Origin: Rossellomorea sp. BNER
Lineage (GTDB): Bacteria > Bacillota > Bacilli > Bacillales > Bacillaceae_B
Reading direction: 5' to 3'
Length of the DNA stretch: 64,000 bases
NCBI GenBank assembly: GCA_024213275.1
Contig: JANAVG010000017.1
Span: 1-64,000 of the forward strand
Part shown: positions 52,461-61,846 of the stretch, one piece after another
Layout of the letters: every line of letters starts with the position of its first letter
Numbering within the stretch: the first letter of the stretch is position 1
Translations under genes and position numbers: made by a program
Notes under the pieces: generated by a model
The model's input: the letters and a program-made list of their open reading frames with translations, nothing else
Told to the model about the DNA's origin: nothing
Databases searched by the model: none

Positions 52461-53768
52461 ATGTCTTTAAAAGTGGTCATTATCGGGGGAGGATCTAGTT
52501 ATACACCAGAGATCATCGAAGGTTTTATTCAAAGGTATGACTCTTTCCCAGTATCCAATATAACCCTTGTGGATATCGAAGAGGGAAAAGACAAACTTGA
52601 GACGGTAGGGGCATTAGCACGAAGGATGATCGTGAAAGCTGCCGTTCCTATTAAGTTAGAATGGACTCTTGATAGACGAGAAGCCTTAAAAGGAGCTGAT
52701 TTTGTTACAACACAAATCCGTGTTGGTGGACTGTCAGCTCGAGAAAAGGATGAAAGGATCCCATTAAGTCACAGGGTGATTGGACAGGAGACAAATGGAC
52801 CTGGTGGTATTTTTAAAGCTTTTAGAACCATTCCTGTACTCATGGACATATGTGAAGACATCCATGATCTATGTCCAAACGCATGGCTAATTAATTTTAC
52901 AAATCCAGCGGGAATTGTTACAGAGGCACTACTGAAAAACAGTAAACATAACAAGGTCATTGGAGTCTGTAATATTCCATTCAATATGAAAAATAGTGTG
53001 GCAGAAATGATGAATTGTCATCCTAAAGAAGTACAAATAGAGTTCTTGGGAATGAATCATTTTGTGTTCGGGAAGCATGTTTTCATTAATGGAGTAGATC
53101 GAACACAAGAGGTACTTGAAAAATTAATGAAGAAAGAAATTGATTTTTCACCTGCGAATATTGTTTCGCTCGGATGGTCTTCAGAATTTATTCAATCCTT
53201 ACAGATGCTCCCTAATCCTTATCACCAATATTACTTCCAGACCGATGAGGTATTAGAAAAGGATCTAAAGGCATTTAGAGAAAATGGCACAAGAGCAGAG
53301 GTTGTTCGAAGAGTTGAAAAAGAACTTTTCATCCAATATCAAAACGAAGAATTAAAGGAAAAGCCAAAGGAATTAGAGAAACGGGGAGGTGCCTATTACA
53401 GTGATGCTGCCTGTAGTTTAATGGTGAGCATTTACAATAATTCTGGAGATATTCAAACGGTTAACACATTGAACAATGGGGCGATTCCAGACTTACCTGT
53501 AGATTCTGTCATAGAAGTAAATGCTGTCATTACGAAAGAGGGCCCAATGCCATTGACAGTTGGCACCATTCCTCTCTCAGTAAAAGGAATCATCCAACAA
53601 ATGAAAGCATTTGAGGAATTAGTCATTAAAGCCGCACTGACGGGGGATTATCTTGATGCCTACCAAGCGATCGTGATGAATCCTTTAGTACCAAATGAAA
53701 AAACAGCCAAGCTTCTTTTAGATGAATTGTTAGAGGCGCATAAACAATTATTACCGCAATTCAATTAA
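52461..53768 (+). CDS. licH: family 4 glycosidase (6-phospho-beta-glucosidase, LicH-like)
   Basis: A 435-residue NAD- and metal-dependent GH4 enzyme that hydrolyses 6-phospho-beta-glucosides in the cytosol. N-terminal GGGSSYTPEIIEGFIQRYD (NAD-binding), NFTNPAGIVTEA near residue 147, and metal ligands Cys in GVCNIPFN near 170 and His in GMNHFVFG near 200. The sequence resembles B. subtilis LicH. The ATG at 52461 follows AAGGGAG; the upstream in-frame TTG lies before that site. First gene of an operon with EIIC, EIIA and EIIB, which would deliver its phosphorylated disaccharide substrate. Confidence 0.9.
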   Translation: MSLKVVIIGGGSSYTPEIIEGFIQRYDSFPVSNITLVDIEEGKDKLETVGALARRMIVKAAVPIKLEWTLDRREALKGADFVTTQIRVGGLSAREKDERIPLSHRVIGQETNGPGGIFKAFRTIPVLMDICEDIHDLCPNAWLINFTNPAGIVTEALLKNSKHNKVIGVCNIPFNMKNSVAEMMNCHPKEVQIEFLGMNHFVFGKHVFINGVDRTQEVLEKLMKKEIDFSPANIVSLGWSSEFIQSLQMLPNPYHQYYFQTDEVLEKDLKAFRENGTRAEVVRRVEKELFIQYQNEELKEKPKELEKRGGAYYSDAACSLMVSIYNNSGDIQTVNTLNNGAIPDLPVDSVIEVNAVITKEGPMPLTVGTIPLSVKGIIQQMKAFEELVIKAALTGDYLDAYQAIVMNPLVPNEKTAKLLLDELLEAHKQLLPQFN

Positions 53769-53786
53769 TTTTAATGGGGGAAATTA

Positions 53787-55082
53787 ATGATGAGTAAAAT
53801 AATGGGGTTTATGGAAGACAAATTTATGCCGATTGCCGGCAGAATTGGTTCTCAACGACATTTAGTAGCTGTTCGTGATGGATTTGTAGCGATTATGCCA
53901 CTGATTATTGTAGGATCATTAGCCATCTTGATTAATAATTTTCCTGTACAGGTCTTTCAGGATTTTATGCTCAAAATCTTTGGAGAAGGATGGAAATCAG
54001 TTGGGGGGAATGTTTGGAACGGCTCCTTTGCCATCCTAAGTTTATTAGTAGCTGCTTCTATTAGCTATAATTTAGCGAAATCGTATAACTTGGATGGACT
54101 GTCAGTCGCCCTCATTTCTGTAGCATCTCTTATTATTTTGACTCCTGTTACAGAGGATTGGGGGATATCCTTTGCCTGGGTAGGAGCTCAAGGACTATTT
54201 GTTGCCGTTGTCACCTCGTTGGTTGTTACTGAATTATTTAGAGTGCTCATTCATTCTAAATTTACCATCAGTATGCCTGAGGGTGTTCCAGAAGGGGTAG
54301 TAAAATCCTTTAAAGCTTTAATCCCTGCGACAATTATTTTGATTCTTGTTGGTCTTCTTCAAGCTCTCTTAACGGCCTTTGCAGAAGTTAGCTTACACGA
54401 AATCGTATTCAAGGTCATTCAAGAACCATTGCAAGCTTTATCTAATTCACTTCCAACTGCTATTATCATTGCCTTTTTAAATCACTTGTTATGGTTTTTT
54501 GGATTACATGGAACCAATATATTGGGACCTATTATAGATTCTATTTATCTACCATTAATAGAAGAAAACCAAAGTTTGTTTTCATCCGGAATGAGTGCTA
54601 ATGATGTACCATACATTGTAACAAAGCCATTCTTCGACTCCTATGTGTTTATGGGAGGATCAGGTACCACTTTAGCCTTAATCGCGGCCATCTTTCTTGT
54701 GGTAAAATCAAAACATTATCGTACGGTAGGAAAGCTCTCAGCTCCTGCGGGGGTCTTTAACATTAATGAACCTGTGTTATTTGGTTTACCAATTGTCTTA
54801 AACCCAATTATGCTCATACCATTTATATTAGTACCAACTGTTCTCACCATCGTCTCTTATTTCGCCTTAAGTCTAGGCATTGTTCCTAAAACGGTAGCGA
54901 TACTGCCATGGACGACTCCGCCTATCATCAGTGGCTATCTTGTGAGTGGTGGCTCGTGGAAGGGTGTATTCCTACAAATTATTAATTTGGCGATTGCGAT
55001 TATGATGTATATTCCATTCCTAATGGCAGCTGAACGCGCTCAATTAAAGAAAAATGATGAAAAGAGTGATTTGATAGCATGA
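53787..55082 (+). CDS. PTS lactose/cellobiose-type EIIC
   Basis: A 431-residue membrane transporter with about nine helices, starting SKIMGFMEDKFMPIAGRIG and carrying the family motifs GLHGTNILGPIIDSIYLP near residue 235 and NINEPVLFG near 325. It moves the disaccharide through the membrane while EIIB phosphorylates it. A GGGGGAAA ribosome site precedes ATGATG; either ATG is possible. Its end overlaps the EIIA gene by 4 bp. CelB/LicC-type; the beta-glucoside specificity is inferred from the GH4 gene. Confidence 0.9.
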   Translation: MMSKIMGFMEDKFMPIAGRIGSQRHLVAVRDGFVAIMPLIIVGSLAILINNFPVQVFQDFMLKIFGEGWKSVGGNVWNGSFAILSLLVAASISYNLAKSYNLDGLSVALISVASLIILTPVTEDWGISFAWVGAQGLFVAVVTSLVVTELFRVLIHSKFTISMPEGVPEGVVKSFKALIPATIILILVGLLQALLTAFAEVSLHEIVFKVIQEPLQALSNSLPTAIIIAFLNHLLWFFGLHGTNILGPIIDSIYLPLIEENQSLFSSGMSANDVPYIVTKPFFDSYVFMGGSGTTLALIAAIFLVVKSKHYRTVGKLSAPAGVFNINEPVLFGLPIVLNPIMLIPFILVPTVLTIVSYFALSLGIVPKTVAILPWTTPPIISGYLVSGGSWKGVFLQIINLAIAIMMYIPFLMAAERAQLKKNDEKSDLIA

Positions 55083-55417
55083 ATATAGAGAAAAATTTAA
55101 CGTTAGAAGAGATTTCATTTCAAATTATTTTGCATGCAGGAAACGCAAGATCTTCTGCGATGGAAGCCATTCAAGTGGCAAAAGCCAAGCAATTTGATGT
55201 AGCAGCAGATAAAATGAAAGAAGCAGAAAATGAAATTAACGAGGCACATCATTACCAAACGAAACTTTTACAGAGAGAAGCTTCAGGTGAAGGGGAGAAC
55301 CCTACTGTCCTGCTCATTCATGCACAAGACCATCTAATGAATTCACTCACTGTGAAAGAATTAGCACAAGAGATCATTGAAATTCATCAACATAACTATG
55401 AGGGGGAAAATAAATGA
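55079..55417 (+). CDS. PTS lactose/cellobiose-type EIIA
   Basis: A 112-residue, three-helix phosphocarrier. The signature LIHAQDHLMNS (residues 79-89) holds the phosphorylated histidine of the LicA/LacA family. It receives phosphate from HPr and passes it to EIIB. It overlaps EIIC by ATGA at its start and EIIB by ATGA at its end, so the three are tightly coupled. Length and motif are normal. Confidence 0.92.
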   Translation: MNIEKNLTLEEISFQIILHAGNARSSAMEAIQVAKAKQFDVAADKMKEAENEINEAHHYQTKLLQREASGEGENPTVLLIHAQDHLMNSLTVKELAQEIIEIHQHNYEGENK

Positions 55418-55719
55418 ATATCATGTTAGTTTGTTCTGCCGGGATGTCTACTAGTATGCTAGTTCAGAAAATGCGTAAAGCTGCAGAAGAAAAAGGGGTA
55501 GATGCTACGATTAATGCTACTTCAGAGTCTGACTTAGGAAACCATTTAGATCATCTGGATGTTATACTAATTGGTCCACAAGTTCGTTATTTATCTTCTA
55601 AAATTGTTGAAAAGTCAGCTCCTTATAATATAAAAGTAGATATAATCAATCAAATGTATTATGGGATGATGAATGGAGAAAAAGTGTTAGAGCAAGCTCA
55701 AGAACTTTTGCAAAAATAA
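55414..55719 (+). CDS. PTS lactose/cellobiose-type EIIB
   Basis: A 101-residue phosphocarrier with the active-site loop MLVCSAGMSTSMLVQKM, Cys7 being phosphorylated. It transfers phosphate from EIIA to the sugar carried by EIIC. AGGGGGAAAA lies just before the ATG. Last gene of the operon; no terminator hairpin is evident in the 213-bp gap that follows, and nothing else is recognised there. Confidence 0.92.
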   Translation: MNIMLVCSAGMSTSMLVQKMRKAAEEKGVDATINATSESDLGNHLDHLDVILIGPQVRYLSSKIVEKSAPYNIKVDIINQMYYGMMNGEKVLEQAQELLQK

Positions 55720-55932
55720 AAAGATTACTAATGCATATTGAAAAATACTTAGCGAATGTTCCAAAGAATAGTTCAAGCACATCAACTTTCTAGTATAGAA
55801 TTGAAAATCTCTATATTAGGCTCAGGAGTGGTGTTGGACTGGTTGGAGCATTCGCTATTTAAGTCTTAAATAGTTGAGATTACACTTTTCTCTCTATATG
55901 ATAATGGTTGTAAGCAGACGAAAGGGAAAGGG

Positions 55933-56694
55933 ATGAGCAATATGAAGTATGCCATCATAACGGGAGCGTCTAGAGGATTAGGTGAATCGATTAGCAAGCT
56001 GTTAATAGAAGAAGGGATTCATATTTTAACGGTTTCGAGATCTGAAAGCGATGAATTGAAACAGTTCGCGAAGGAACAAGGAACTTCATATCATCATTTT
56101 TCATGTGATTTATCCAATGTAGAAGAGGTTCAAGAGTCCTTTTCGGTAATACTGGAGATTGTGAAGCAGCCAATCGTTGAAAACGTTTATCTCATTAACA
56201 ATGCAGGAATGGTTGATCCTATTGATACAGCCGGAAATATGAAGGCATCCCAGCTTCAAAAAAGTGTAAATGTTAATCTGCTTGCCCCTATGATAATTAC
56301 AAATATGTTATTAGAAAGTGCAAATAGAAATAACGTCATTATTGCGAATATTACTTCTGGAGCCGGAAGCAGGGCTGTACATGGGTGGAGTGCCTACAGT
56401 AGTACGAAAGCAGGGTTGAACATGTTTACAGAAACCGTTGCTCTTGAACTTAATAATCACAAAAGACGTGAAAGAATCTTTGCCTTTAGCCCTGGAGTGA
56501 TGGATACGGAGATGCAAGGTGTTATTCGTTCTGCTAATAAAGAGGCATTTGCTGATGTGGATCAGTTCAAGCAATTTAAAGAAAAAGGAATGCTTAGAAG
56601 TACAGAGACTGTTGCCACAGCACTTGTAGAACTTCTATTAAATAAAGAGATTGAAAACGGAAAAATCTATCATGTTAGTGACTTATTGAGTTAG
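55933..56694 (+). CDS. short-chain dehydrogenase (YueD-like benzil reductase)
   Basis: A 253-residue NADPH-dependent SDR: cofactor motif TGASRGLG near residues 10-17, NNAGMVDP near 92, catalytic Ser in NITSGAGSRA near 142 and YSSTKAG (Tyr-x-x-x-Lys) near 156. The overall pattern, including PGVMDTEMQ, fits the (S)-benzoin-forming benzil reductase YueD of B. subtilis and B. cereus; the natural substrate is unknown. Purine-rich AAAGGGAAAGGG precedes the ATG; the ATG three codons later is also possible. Followed by hairpin element E5. Confidence 0.87.
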   Translation: MSNMKYAIITGASRGLGESISKLLIEEGIHILTVSRSESDELKQFAKEQGTSYHHFSCDLSNVEEVQESFSVILEIVKQPIVENVYLINNAGMVDPIDTAGNMKASQLQKSVNVNLLAPMIITNMLLESANRNNVIIANITSGAGSRAVHGWSAYSSTKAGLNMFTETVALELNNHKRRERIFAFSPGVMDTEMQGVIRSANKEAFADVDQFKQFKEKGMLRSTETVATALVELLLNKEIENGKIYHVSDLLS

Positions 56695-56699
56695 AAAAC

Positions 56700-56789
56700 G
56701 GGGCTGTCCAAAAAGGGATCAGGAACCGACCCTAGATGAAGATGATCCTTTCTATGGTCGGTTCCTGATCCCTTGGTTTGGGACAGCCC
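56700..56789 (+). repeat. GGGCTGTCC hairpin element E5
   Basis: The cleanest copy: GGGGCTGTCC with GGGACAGCCC outside, GGGATCAGGAACCGACC with its near-perfect complement inside, and TTTGTTTTT behind. It functions plausibly as the terminator of the SDR gene, 6 bp past its stop. Confidence 0.8.
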
Positions 56790-56841
56790 TTTGTTTTTAT
56801 TAGATTGGATTTCTTTTTGATTCGTTCCCGTACCTATTAAC

Positions 56842-56955
56842 ATGTGCATATATTTGAAATCTCGTGCATTTCCTAGTCATTTTCGTGCACAAAATTAGAT
56901 TCTCGAGCACTTACTCTGGATTTTCGTGCATAAAATCAAAAAGTTGTGCATTACC
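56842..56955. repeat. CGTGCA array with 20/21-bp period, copy C1
   Basis: GTGCA-type cores start at 56844, 56864, 56885, 56905 (GAGCA), 56926 and 56946: spacings 20, 21, 20, 21, 20. Each unit is CGTGCA-T/A-AAA plus variable A+T-rich bases. A homologous array with the same spacing pattern lies at 62752-62865. The remainder of 56956-57100 may be a decayed GGGCTGTCC element. Confidence 0.75.
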
Positions 56956-57100
56956 ACATTCAAGATAAGGAAAATGAGGTTGTCCGAGAAAGGGGCAATC
57001 CATGAATAACTTTAAAATAGAAGCGTTGATTCATTACTATTTCTAAAATCAAAATGAGCCGTCTAATAGTAATCAGACAGTCCACTTTTTTAATTCATAA

Positions 57101-58387
57101 TTATTCTTTAGAAAAACGAGGGTAGTTGATCCAAATGGCAATGGCCCCGCAAATAGCGATTAATATTGGGTAGAATCCATAAGGTACAAGACTTACAGGA
57201 GAGATTCCTGCTACCTCTGCAGCTATTAAAGCTTGGGCACCGTATGGAATGATCCCTTGAACACTACAAGAAAAGATGTCAAGAATGCTTGCTGATTTTC
57301 GTTTATCAATCTTATAGTTTTCTGAAAGCTCTCTTGCTAAAGGACCTGTTGTAATAATGGATATCGTATTATTAGCTGTAGAAAAGTTCGTCGAGCTGAC
57401 AAGTCCAGCGATAGCGAACTCTGCACCCTTCTTGGAACGAATTTTCTTTGTGGTTAGGTCAAGCAGATATTGAATTCCACCATTATAACGAATAAGCTCT
57501 ACGACCCCTCCGATTAAGAGGGTAAGAATGACAATTTCAGCCATCCCCGTAATTCCGTCTGTTATCGCACCGAGAAATTTTGTCAGCGAGTAGCTTCCAT
57601 CTGACATTCCAATGATCCCTGTAAGGATGATCCCTCCAATTAACACGCCAAAGACATTCATGCCAGCTAAAGCAGCAATTAAAACGCCTACATATGGAAT
57701 CACCTTTAACCAATTATAAGCTTCTGGAGTTACAGTCGATTCATGGCCGAAAGTTAAGATAAATAATAGGATAACCGTGATAATCGCTGCAGGTAAAACG
57801 ATAAAAAAGTTTACTTTGAACTTATCTTTCATTTTTGTTTTCTGTGTACGGACCGCGGCAATCGTTGTATCAGATATAAACGAGAGATTATCTCCGAACA
57901 TAGCCCCGCCTATAATGGTTGCCATCGAAAGAGCTAATGAAATTTCTGTTTCTCCACTAATTCCTACACCAATGGGTGCGAGAGCAGCAATGGTACCTGT
58001 TGAAGTTCCCATTGATAAGGAAATAAAGGCACCAATGATGAAAAGACCGACGATTAGCAGGTTTTCAGGTAAAATGGAAAGAGCAAGGTTAACCGTTGAA
58101 TCCACGGCACCCATTCCGTCTGCAGCACTTGAAAAAGCACCGGCAAGAATAAAAATAAACACCATAACCATAATATCTGGGTTTCCAGCACCGCTTGCAA
58201 ATCTCTCCATTTTATTTGAAAATGTTTCTTTTCTATTCATGATTAAGGCAACAATGGCTGCGATTATGATCGCCACTAAAATTGGCATGGAATAGAAGTC
58301 ACCCGTAATCATTCCAGAACCTAAAAATAAAAGAATAAAGACCAATAAAGGCAATAGGGCCACTAGCTTTCCTTGTTGTTTTTCCAA
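57101..58387 (-). CDS. NhaC-family Na+/H+ antiporter-type transporter
   Basis: A 428-residue membrane protein with about 11-12 helices. Family landmarks: S-L-S-M-G-T-S-T-G-T-I-A-A near residue 125, GGAMFGDNLSFISDTTIAA near 160, and SSTNFSTANNTIS near 330. NhaC-type carriers exchange sodium for protons or for organic acids or amino acids; the substrate here is open. The start is a TTG at 58387 with AAAGGAGTG 8 bases upstream. Monocistronic; convergent with the SDR gene. Its upstream gap (58388-58684) shows no motif I recognise. Confidence 0.87.
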   Translation of the reverse strand: MEKQQGKLVALLPLLVFILLFLGSGMITGDFYSMPILVAIIIAAIVALIMNRKETFSNKMERFASGAGNPDIMVMVFIFILAGAFSSAADGMGAVDSTVNLALSILPENLLIVGLFIIGAFISLSMGTSTGTIAALAPIGVGISGETEISLALSMATIIGGAMFGDNLSFISDTTIAAVRTQKTKMKDKFKVNFFIVLPAAIITVILLFILTFGHESTVTPEAYNWLKVIPYVGVLIAALAGMNVFGVLIGGIILTGIIGMSDGSYSLTKFLGAITDGITGMAEIVILTLLIGGVVELIRYNGGIQYLLDLTTKKIRSKKGAEFAIAGLVSSTNFSTANNTISIITTGPLARELSENYKIDKRKSASILDIFSCSVQGIIPYGAQALIAAEVAGISPVSLVPYGFYPILIAICGAIAIWINYPRFSKE

Positions 58388-58684
58388 TGGTGGGCACTCC
58401 TTTATATATATATTTCGTACACCTATTATTTTCTCGGAAAAAATGCGTTTTTACTCTATAAACTCATCATCATACTTTAATGCGTTTAAGGGAAGAAGTC
58501 AAATTAAAAAGTGGGTGTTATTAAGGAAGTTTTTAAGTATTTTTCTCTTATCTCCTTTGATCTGTCATCCATTCGGGTTCCGGATATTGCGGTCCATTAT
58601 TCGGCATAATAACCATTTACATTAATTAGGGATAGGACTACTATAAGAAGAGTGTAAAATCAGTCCGATATGGAGGATTTGATA

Positions 58685-59872
58685 ATGGATCAAACGGTTA
58701 AAAAGCACATTATCACTTTACAAGGATTTTATCTTTTCGCATTCTTTGGAGTGGGAAGCTTATTCCCATTATTAAGTGTGTATTTAAGTGAAGTCGAACA
58801 ATTAAGCGGTTATCAAATTGGAACGATTATGTCAATTGGTCCCATCATCATGATTTTCTTTCAGCCAATTTGGGGAATTATTTGTGATGCGACGAGTAAG
58901 CCGGCTAAAGTATTGTCCATTACAACCGCATTTGCGGGTGTATTTGGGATTGGCTATGTTTTCTTACATGAATATCTGTGGTTAGTAGCGGTGGCGGTTA
59001 TGATTGCTATCTTTCAAAGTGCGATTATTCCCGTTTCAGATAGTATTACGTTGAAGTATACATCTAAAGTGAGAGTGAACTATGGAAACATTCGCTTATT
59101 CGGCTCATTAGGGTTCGGGGTTGCTGTCTTTGTAATGGGACATCTTTCAGAAGGATGGATGGGACCTCAAGTCATTTTCTATGCATTCTTTCTTTCGTTG
59201 CTTATAGCGTCTTTATTAGCGTTACGCTCTCCAAAAGAGAAAGCATCCACCGCCATTAATATTAAAAGTGGCATGAAAGAGCTGCTCACACTGAAGAAGT
59301 TCTTACTATTTTTAGCGATAACATTTTTAGTATTTGGTCCAAATTTAGCGAACAATACTTATTTTGGACTTTTTGTCGAGGATTCCGGTGGAACATACAC
59401 TGGAATCGGAATCGCGTTTATGATTGCTGTCTTATCAGAAATTCCATTCATGAGAGTAGCGGGAAGTTTGATTGCTCGTATCGGACTTTTACCCATTGCG
59501 ACTCTTGCAGGGATTGCTTCCTTAGTACGATGGATCTTTTATTTTACTGAACCAAGTTTATGGCTGGTCTACTCTTCTGCGATTATTCAAGGCTTCTCTT
59601 TAGGCTTATTTATTCCCGCTGGCCTTCAATATATTAAGGAAATTACACCTTCTCATATTACCGTTACGGCAATTACTGTTTACGCGGCAATAGGGAATGG
59701 ACTCGGAAATTGGTTCAGTACATTTGCAGGTGGGCTTATATACGATTCCTTTAATATCTATGGAGTGTATCTCTTTTTCGCAGCTTTATCATTAATAGGT
59801 GTTATTTTGTCTTTTTGGTTAATGAAGATGGAAAAAGGAACACTGACTTATAGGCAAGTGCAGGAATCTTAA
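58685..59872 (+). CDS. MFS permease (LacY/nucleoside-symporter-like, YwbF type)
   Basis: A 395-residue transporter with 12 predicted helices in two halves joined by a loop near residues 190-205. The start LQGFYLFAFFGVGSLFPLLS and the conserved acidic/basic WGIICDATSK near 60 match the MFS_1-like branch to which B. subtilis YwbF belongs. The substrate, possibly a sugar or nucleoside, is unknown. TGGAGG lies 8 bases before the ATG at 58685; the ATG at 58670 overlaps that ribosome site. Monocistronic. Confidence 0.85.
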   Translation: MDQTVKKHIITLQGFYLFAFFGVGSLFPLLSVYLSEVEQLSGYQIGTIMSIGPIIMIFFQPIWGIICDATSKPAKVLSITTAFAGVFGIGYVFLHEYLWLVAVAVMIAIFQSAIIPVSDSITLKYTSKVRVNYGNIRLFGSLGFGVAVFVMGHLSEGWMGPQVIFYAFFLSLLIASLLALRSPKEKASTAINIKSGMKELLTLKKFLLFLAITFLVFGPNLANNTYFGLFVEDSGGTYTGIGIAFMIAVLSEIPFMRVAGSLIARIGLLPIATLAGIASLVRWIFYFTEPSLWLVYSSAIIQGFSLGLFIPAGLQYIKEITPSHITVTAITVYAAIGNGLGNWFSTFAGGLIYDSFNIYGVYLFFAALSLIGVILSFWLMKMEKGTLTYRQVQES

Positions 59873-59894
59873 AGGTGAGTTTTTCATAGATTGA

Positions 59895-60008
59895 TGTCGG
59901 GATTTGTCGAGTGTTCAATATATCGTGAATTCCGGACAAATAATCCACACTATTGGAAGAAAAAGGGTTCATATCGGACAAATAAATCTCCATTCTCGAC
60001 AAATTAAA
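59895..60008. repeat. 21-bp-periodic GGACAAAT array, copy A3
   Basis: GTTCAATATAT at 59913, GGACAAATAA at 59934, GGAAGAAA at 59955, GGACAAATAA at 59976 and CGACAAATTA at 59997: five units exactly 21 bp apart, preceded by TGTCGG (59895) and TTTGTCGAG. It is related to A1 and A2. Confidence 0.8.
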
Positions 60009-60112
60009 CTATTTTTTCTATTCGTACCTATCAAAATAGCAGTATTGTAAAGTATTAGTGTATTCCAAAATGGCTATTGCATTTTGAAAGCCCTTTTATT
60101 AAAATAAGTTAA

Positions 60113-60124
60113 GCAAACGGTTGC
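60113..60124. promoter_or_regulatory. LacI-type operator or cre-like site
   Basis: GCAAACGGTTGC is a near-perfect palindrome around CG, the pattern recognised by LacI-family proteins (CcpA or a MalR-like repressor). It lies 81 bp before the EIICB start. It fits the strict cre consensus only partly. Confidence 0.5.
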
Positions 60125-60204
60125 ACAAAATATAAAACTAAAAACTAGGTAAATATATTTTTAATCATTTATGAAAACCCATACAATAAGGAGGGAGAGC
60201 GGAG

Positions 60205-61842
60205 ATGAAGAAATTATTTTCGTTTGATTTTTGGCAGAAGTTCGGAAAAGCTTTGCTTGTAGTTGTAGCTGTCATGCCAGCTGCAGGGATCATGATCTCA
60301 TTAGGGAAGCTTGTGGCAATGATAGGCGGAGACATTACATTAGTGCAAACGATTGCGCGAGTAATGGAGGATATTGGGTGGGGAGTCATTACTAACCTAC
60401 ACATCTTATTTGCAGTGGCTATAGGTGGTTCATGGGCTAAAGAGCGTGCGGGAGGTGCTTTTGCAGCACTGATCGCTTTTATTCTGATTAATAGGATTAC
60501 TGGTGCCATTTTTGGAGTGAATGGGGACATGCTTGCCGAGTCTGGAGCTACCATCAAATCCTTATTTGGACAAGAGCTTGTTGTAGCGGATTACTTTACT
60601 TCTATTCTAGGGGCACCTGCTTTAAATATGGGTGTGTTTGTCGGAATTATCTCTGGTTTCTTAGGAGCAAATTTATTTAATAAATATTATAATTTTGATA
60701 AATTACCGGATGCTTTATCGTTCTTTAACGGGAAACGTTTTGTCCCATTCGCTGTTATCGGTGGTTCTGTAGTAACGGCTGTTCTTTTATCGATTGTATG
60801 GCCGTTTATTCAAGGGCTATTAAATGATTTTGGTCAATGGATTGCGACCTCCCGCAACTCTGCACCCATCATTGCACCATTTATCTTCGGAGCTTTAGAA
60901 CGTTTATTATTACCTTTTGGATTACACCATATGTTAACAGTTCCAATGAATTATACAGAGTTAGGTGGAACATATACGATATTAACAGGGTCTGGAGCTG
61001 GTTCAACAGTTGCAGGGCAGGATCCATTATGGCTTGCATGGATTGCAGACTTAAATAATTTCTTAAGTGCTGGTGACACAGAGAGTTATAAACAGCTATT
61101 AAATGATGTTACTCCAGCTCGTTTCAAAGTGGGTCAAATGATTTTATCAACAGCAGCATTAATTGGAATTGCTTATGCTATGTATCGCAATGTTGATAAA
61201 GATAAACGCTCAAAATATAAATCTATGTTTTTATCAGCAGGATTAGCCGTATTTTTAACAGGGGTTACGGAACCTATCGAATTCATGTTCATGTTTGCTG
61301 CTCCATTATTATATGTGGTTTATGCCATCATGACAGGATTAGCATTTGCAATAGTGGATATTATTGATATACGAGTTCACTCATTTGGTTTTATTGAGCT
61401 ATTAACTCGTACCCCTATGATTGTGAAGGCTGGCCTTTGGTTAGATCTTGTTAATTTCTTCATCGCATGTCTAGTATTCTTTGGATTGAATTTTGGTGTT
61501 GCGAATTTCTTGATTAAGAGATTTAATTTCCCGACACCTGGACGTAATGGGAATTACATTGAAGAAGAATCTAGTTCGCAAAACAGTACTAAGGTTAGTG
61601 GGAATTCACTAGCACCTGTACTCATTGATCTGCTAGGTGGTAGAGAAAACATTGAGGATGTTGATGCTTGTATGACTCGTTTACGTGTTACAGTGAAAGA
61701 CACCACTATCGTTGCGACTGAACAAGAGTGGAAGAAGAATGGTGCGCTCGGTCTAGTGATGAAGGATAAGGGTGTTCAAGCGATCTATGGACCGAAAGCG
61801 GATGTCCTGAAATCGGATATACAAGATTTGCTTGGAGCGTAA
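60205..61842 (+). CDS. PTS maltose/alpha-glucoside EIICB
   Basis: A 545-residue fused transporter: EIIC membrane domain (about residues 1-440) with VMPAAGIMISLG near 25 and PLRPFG-like LLPFGLHHMLTVPMN near 237, ending in about ten helices, and a cytosolic EIIB domain (about 465-545) with Cys489 in VDACMTRLRVTV as the phosphorylated residue. It resembles MalP/GlvC proteins that import maltose as maltose-6'-phosphate. No EIIA domain is fused, so a separate glucose-type EIIA must serve it. AAGGAGGGAGA precedes the ATG. It is followed 4 bp later by a MapP-like phosphatase, which supports maltose. Confidence 0.9.
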   Translation: MKKLFSFDFWQKFGKALLVVVAVMPAAGIMISLGKLVAMIGGDITLVQTIARVMEDIGWGVITNLHILFAVAIGGSWAKERAGGAFAALIAFILINRITGAIFGVNGDMLAESGATIKSLFGQELVVADYFTSILGAPALNMGVFVGIISGFLGANLFNKYYNFDKLPDALSFFNGKRFVPFAVIGGSVVTAVLLSIVWPFIQGLLNDFGQWIATSRNSAPIIAPFIFGALERLLLPFGLHHMLTVPMNYTELGGTYTILTGSGAGSTVAGQDPLWLAWIADLNNFLSAGDTESYKQLLNDVTPARFKVGQMILSTAALIGIAYAMYRNVDKDKRSKYKSMFLSAGLAVFLTGVTEPIEFMFMFAAPLLYVVYAIMTGLAFAIVDIIDIRVHSFGFIELLTRTPMIVKAGLWLDLVNFFIACLVFFGLNFGVANFLIKRFNFPTPGRNGNYIEEESSSQNSTKVSGNSLAPVLIDLLGGRENIEDVDACMTRLRVTVKDTTIVATEQEWKKNGALGLVMKDKGVQAIYGPKADVLKSDIQDLLGA

Positions 61843-61846
61843 ATCT

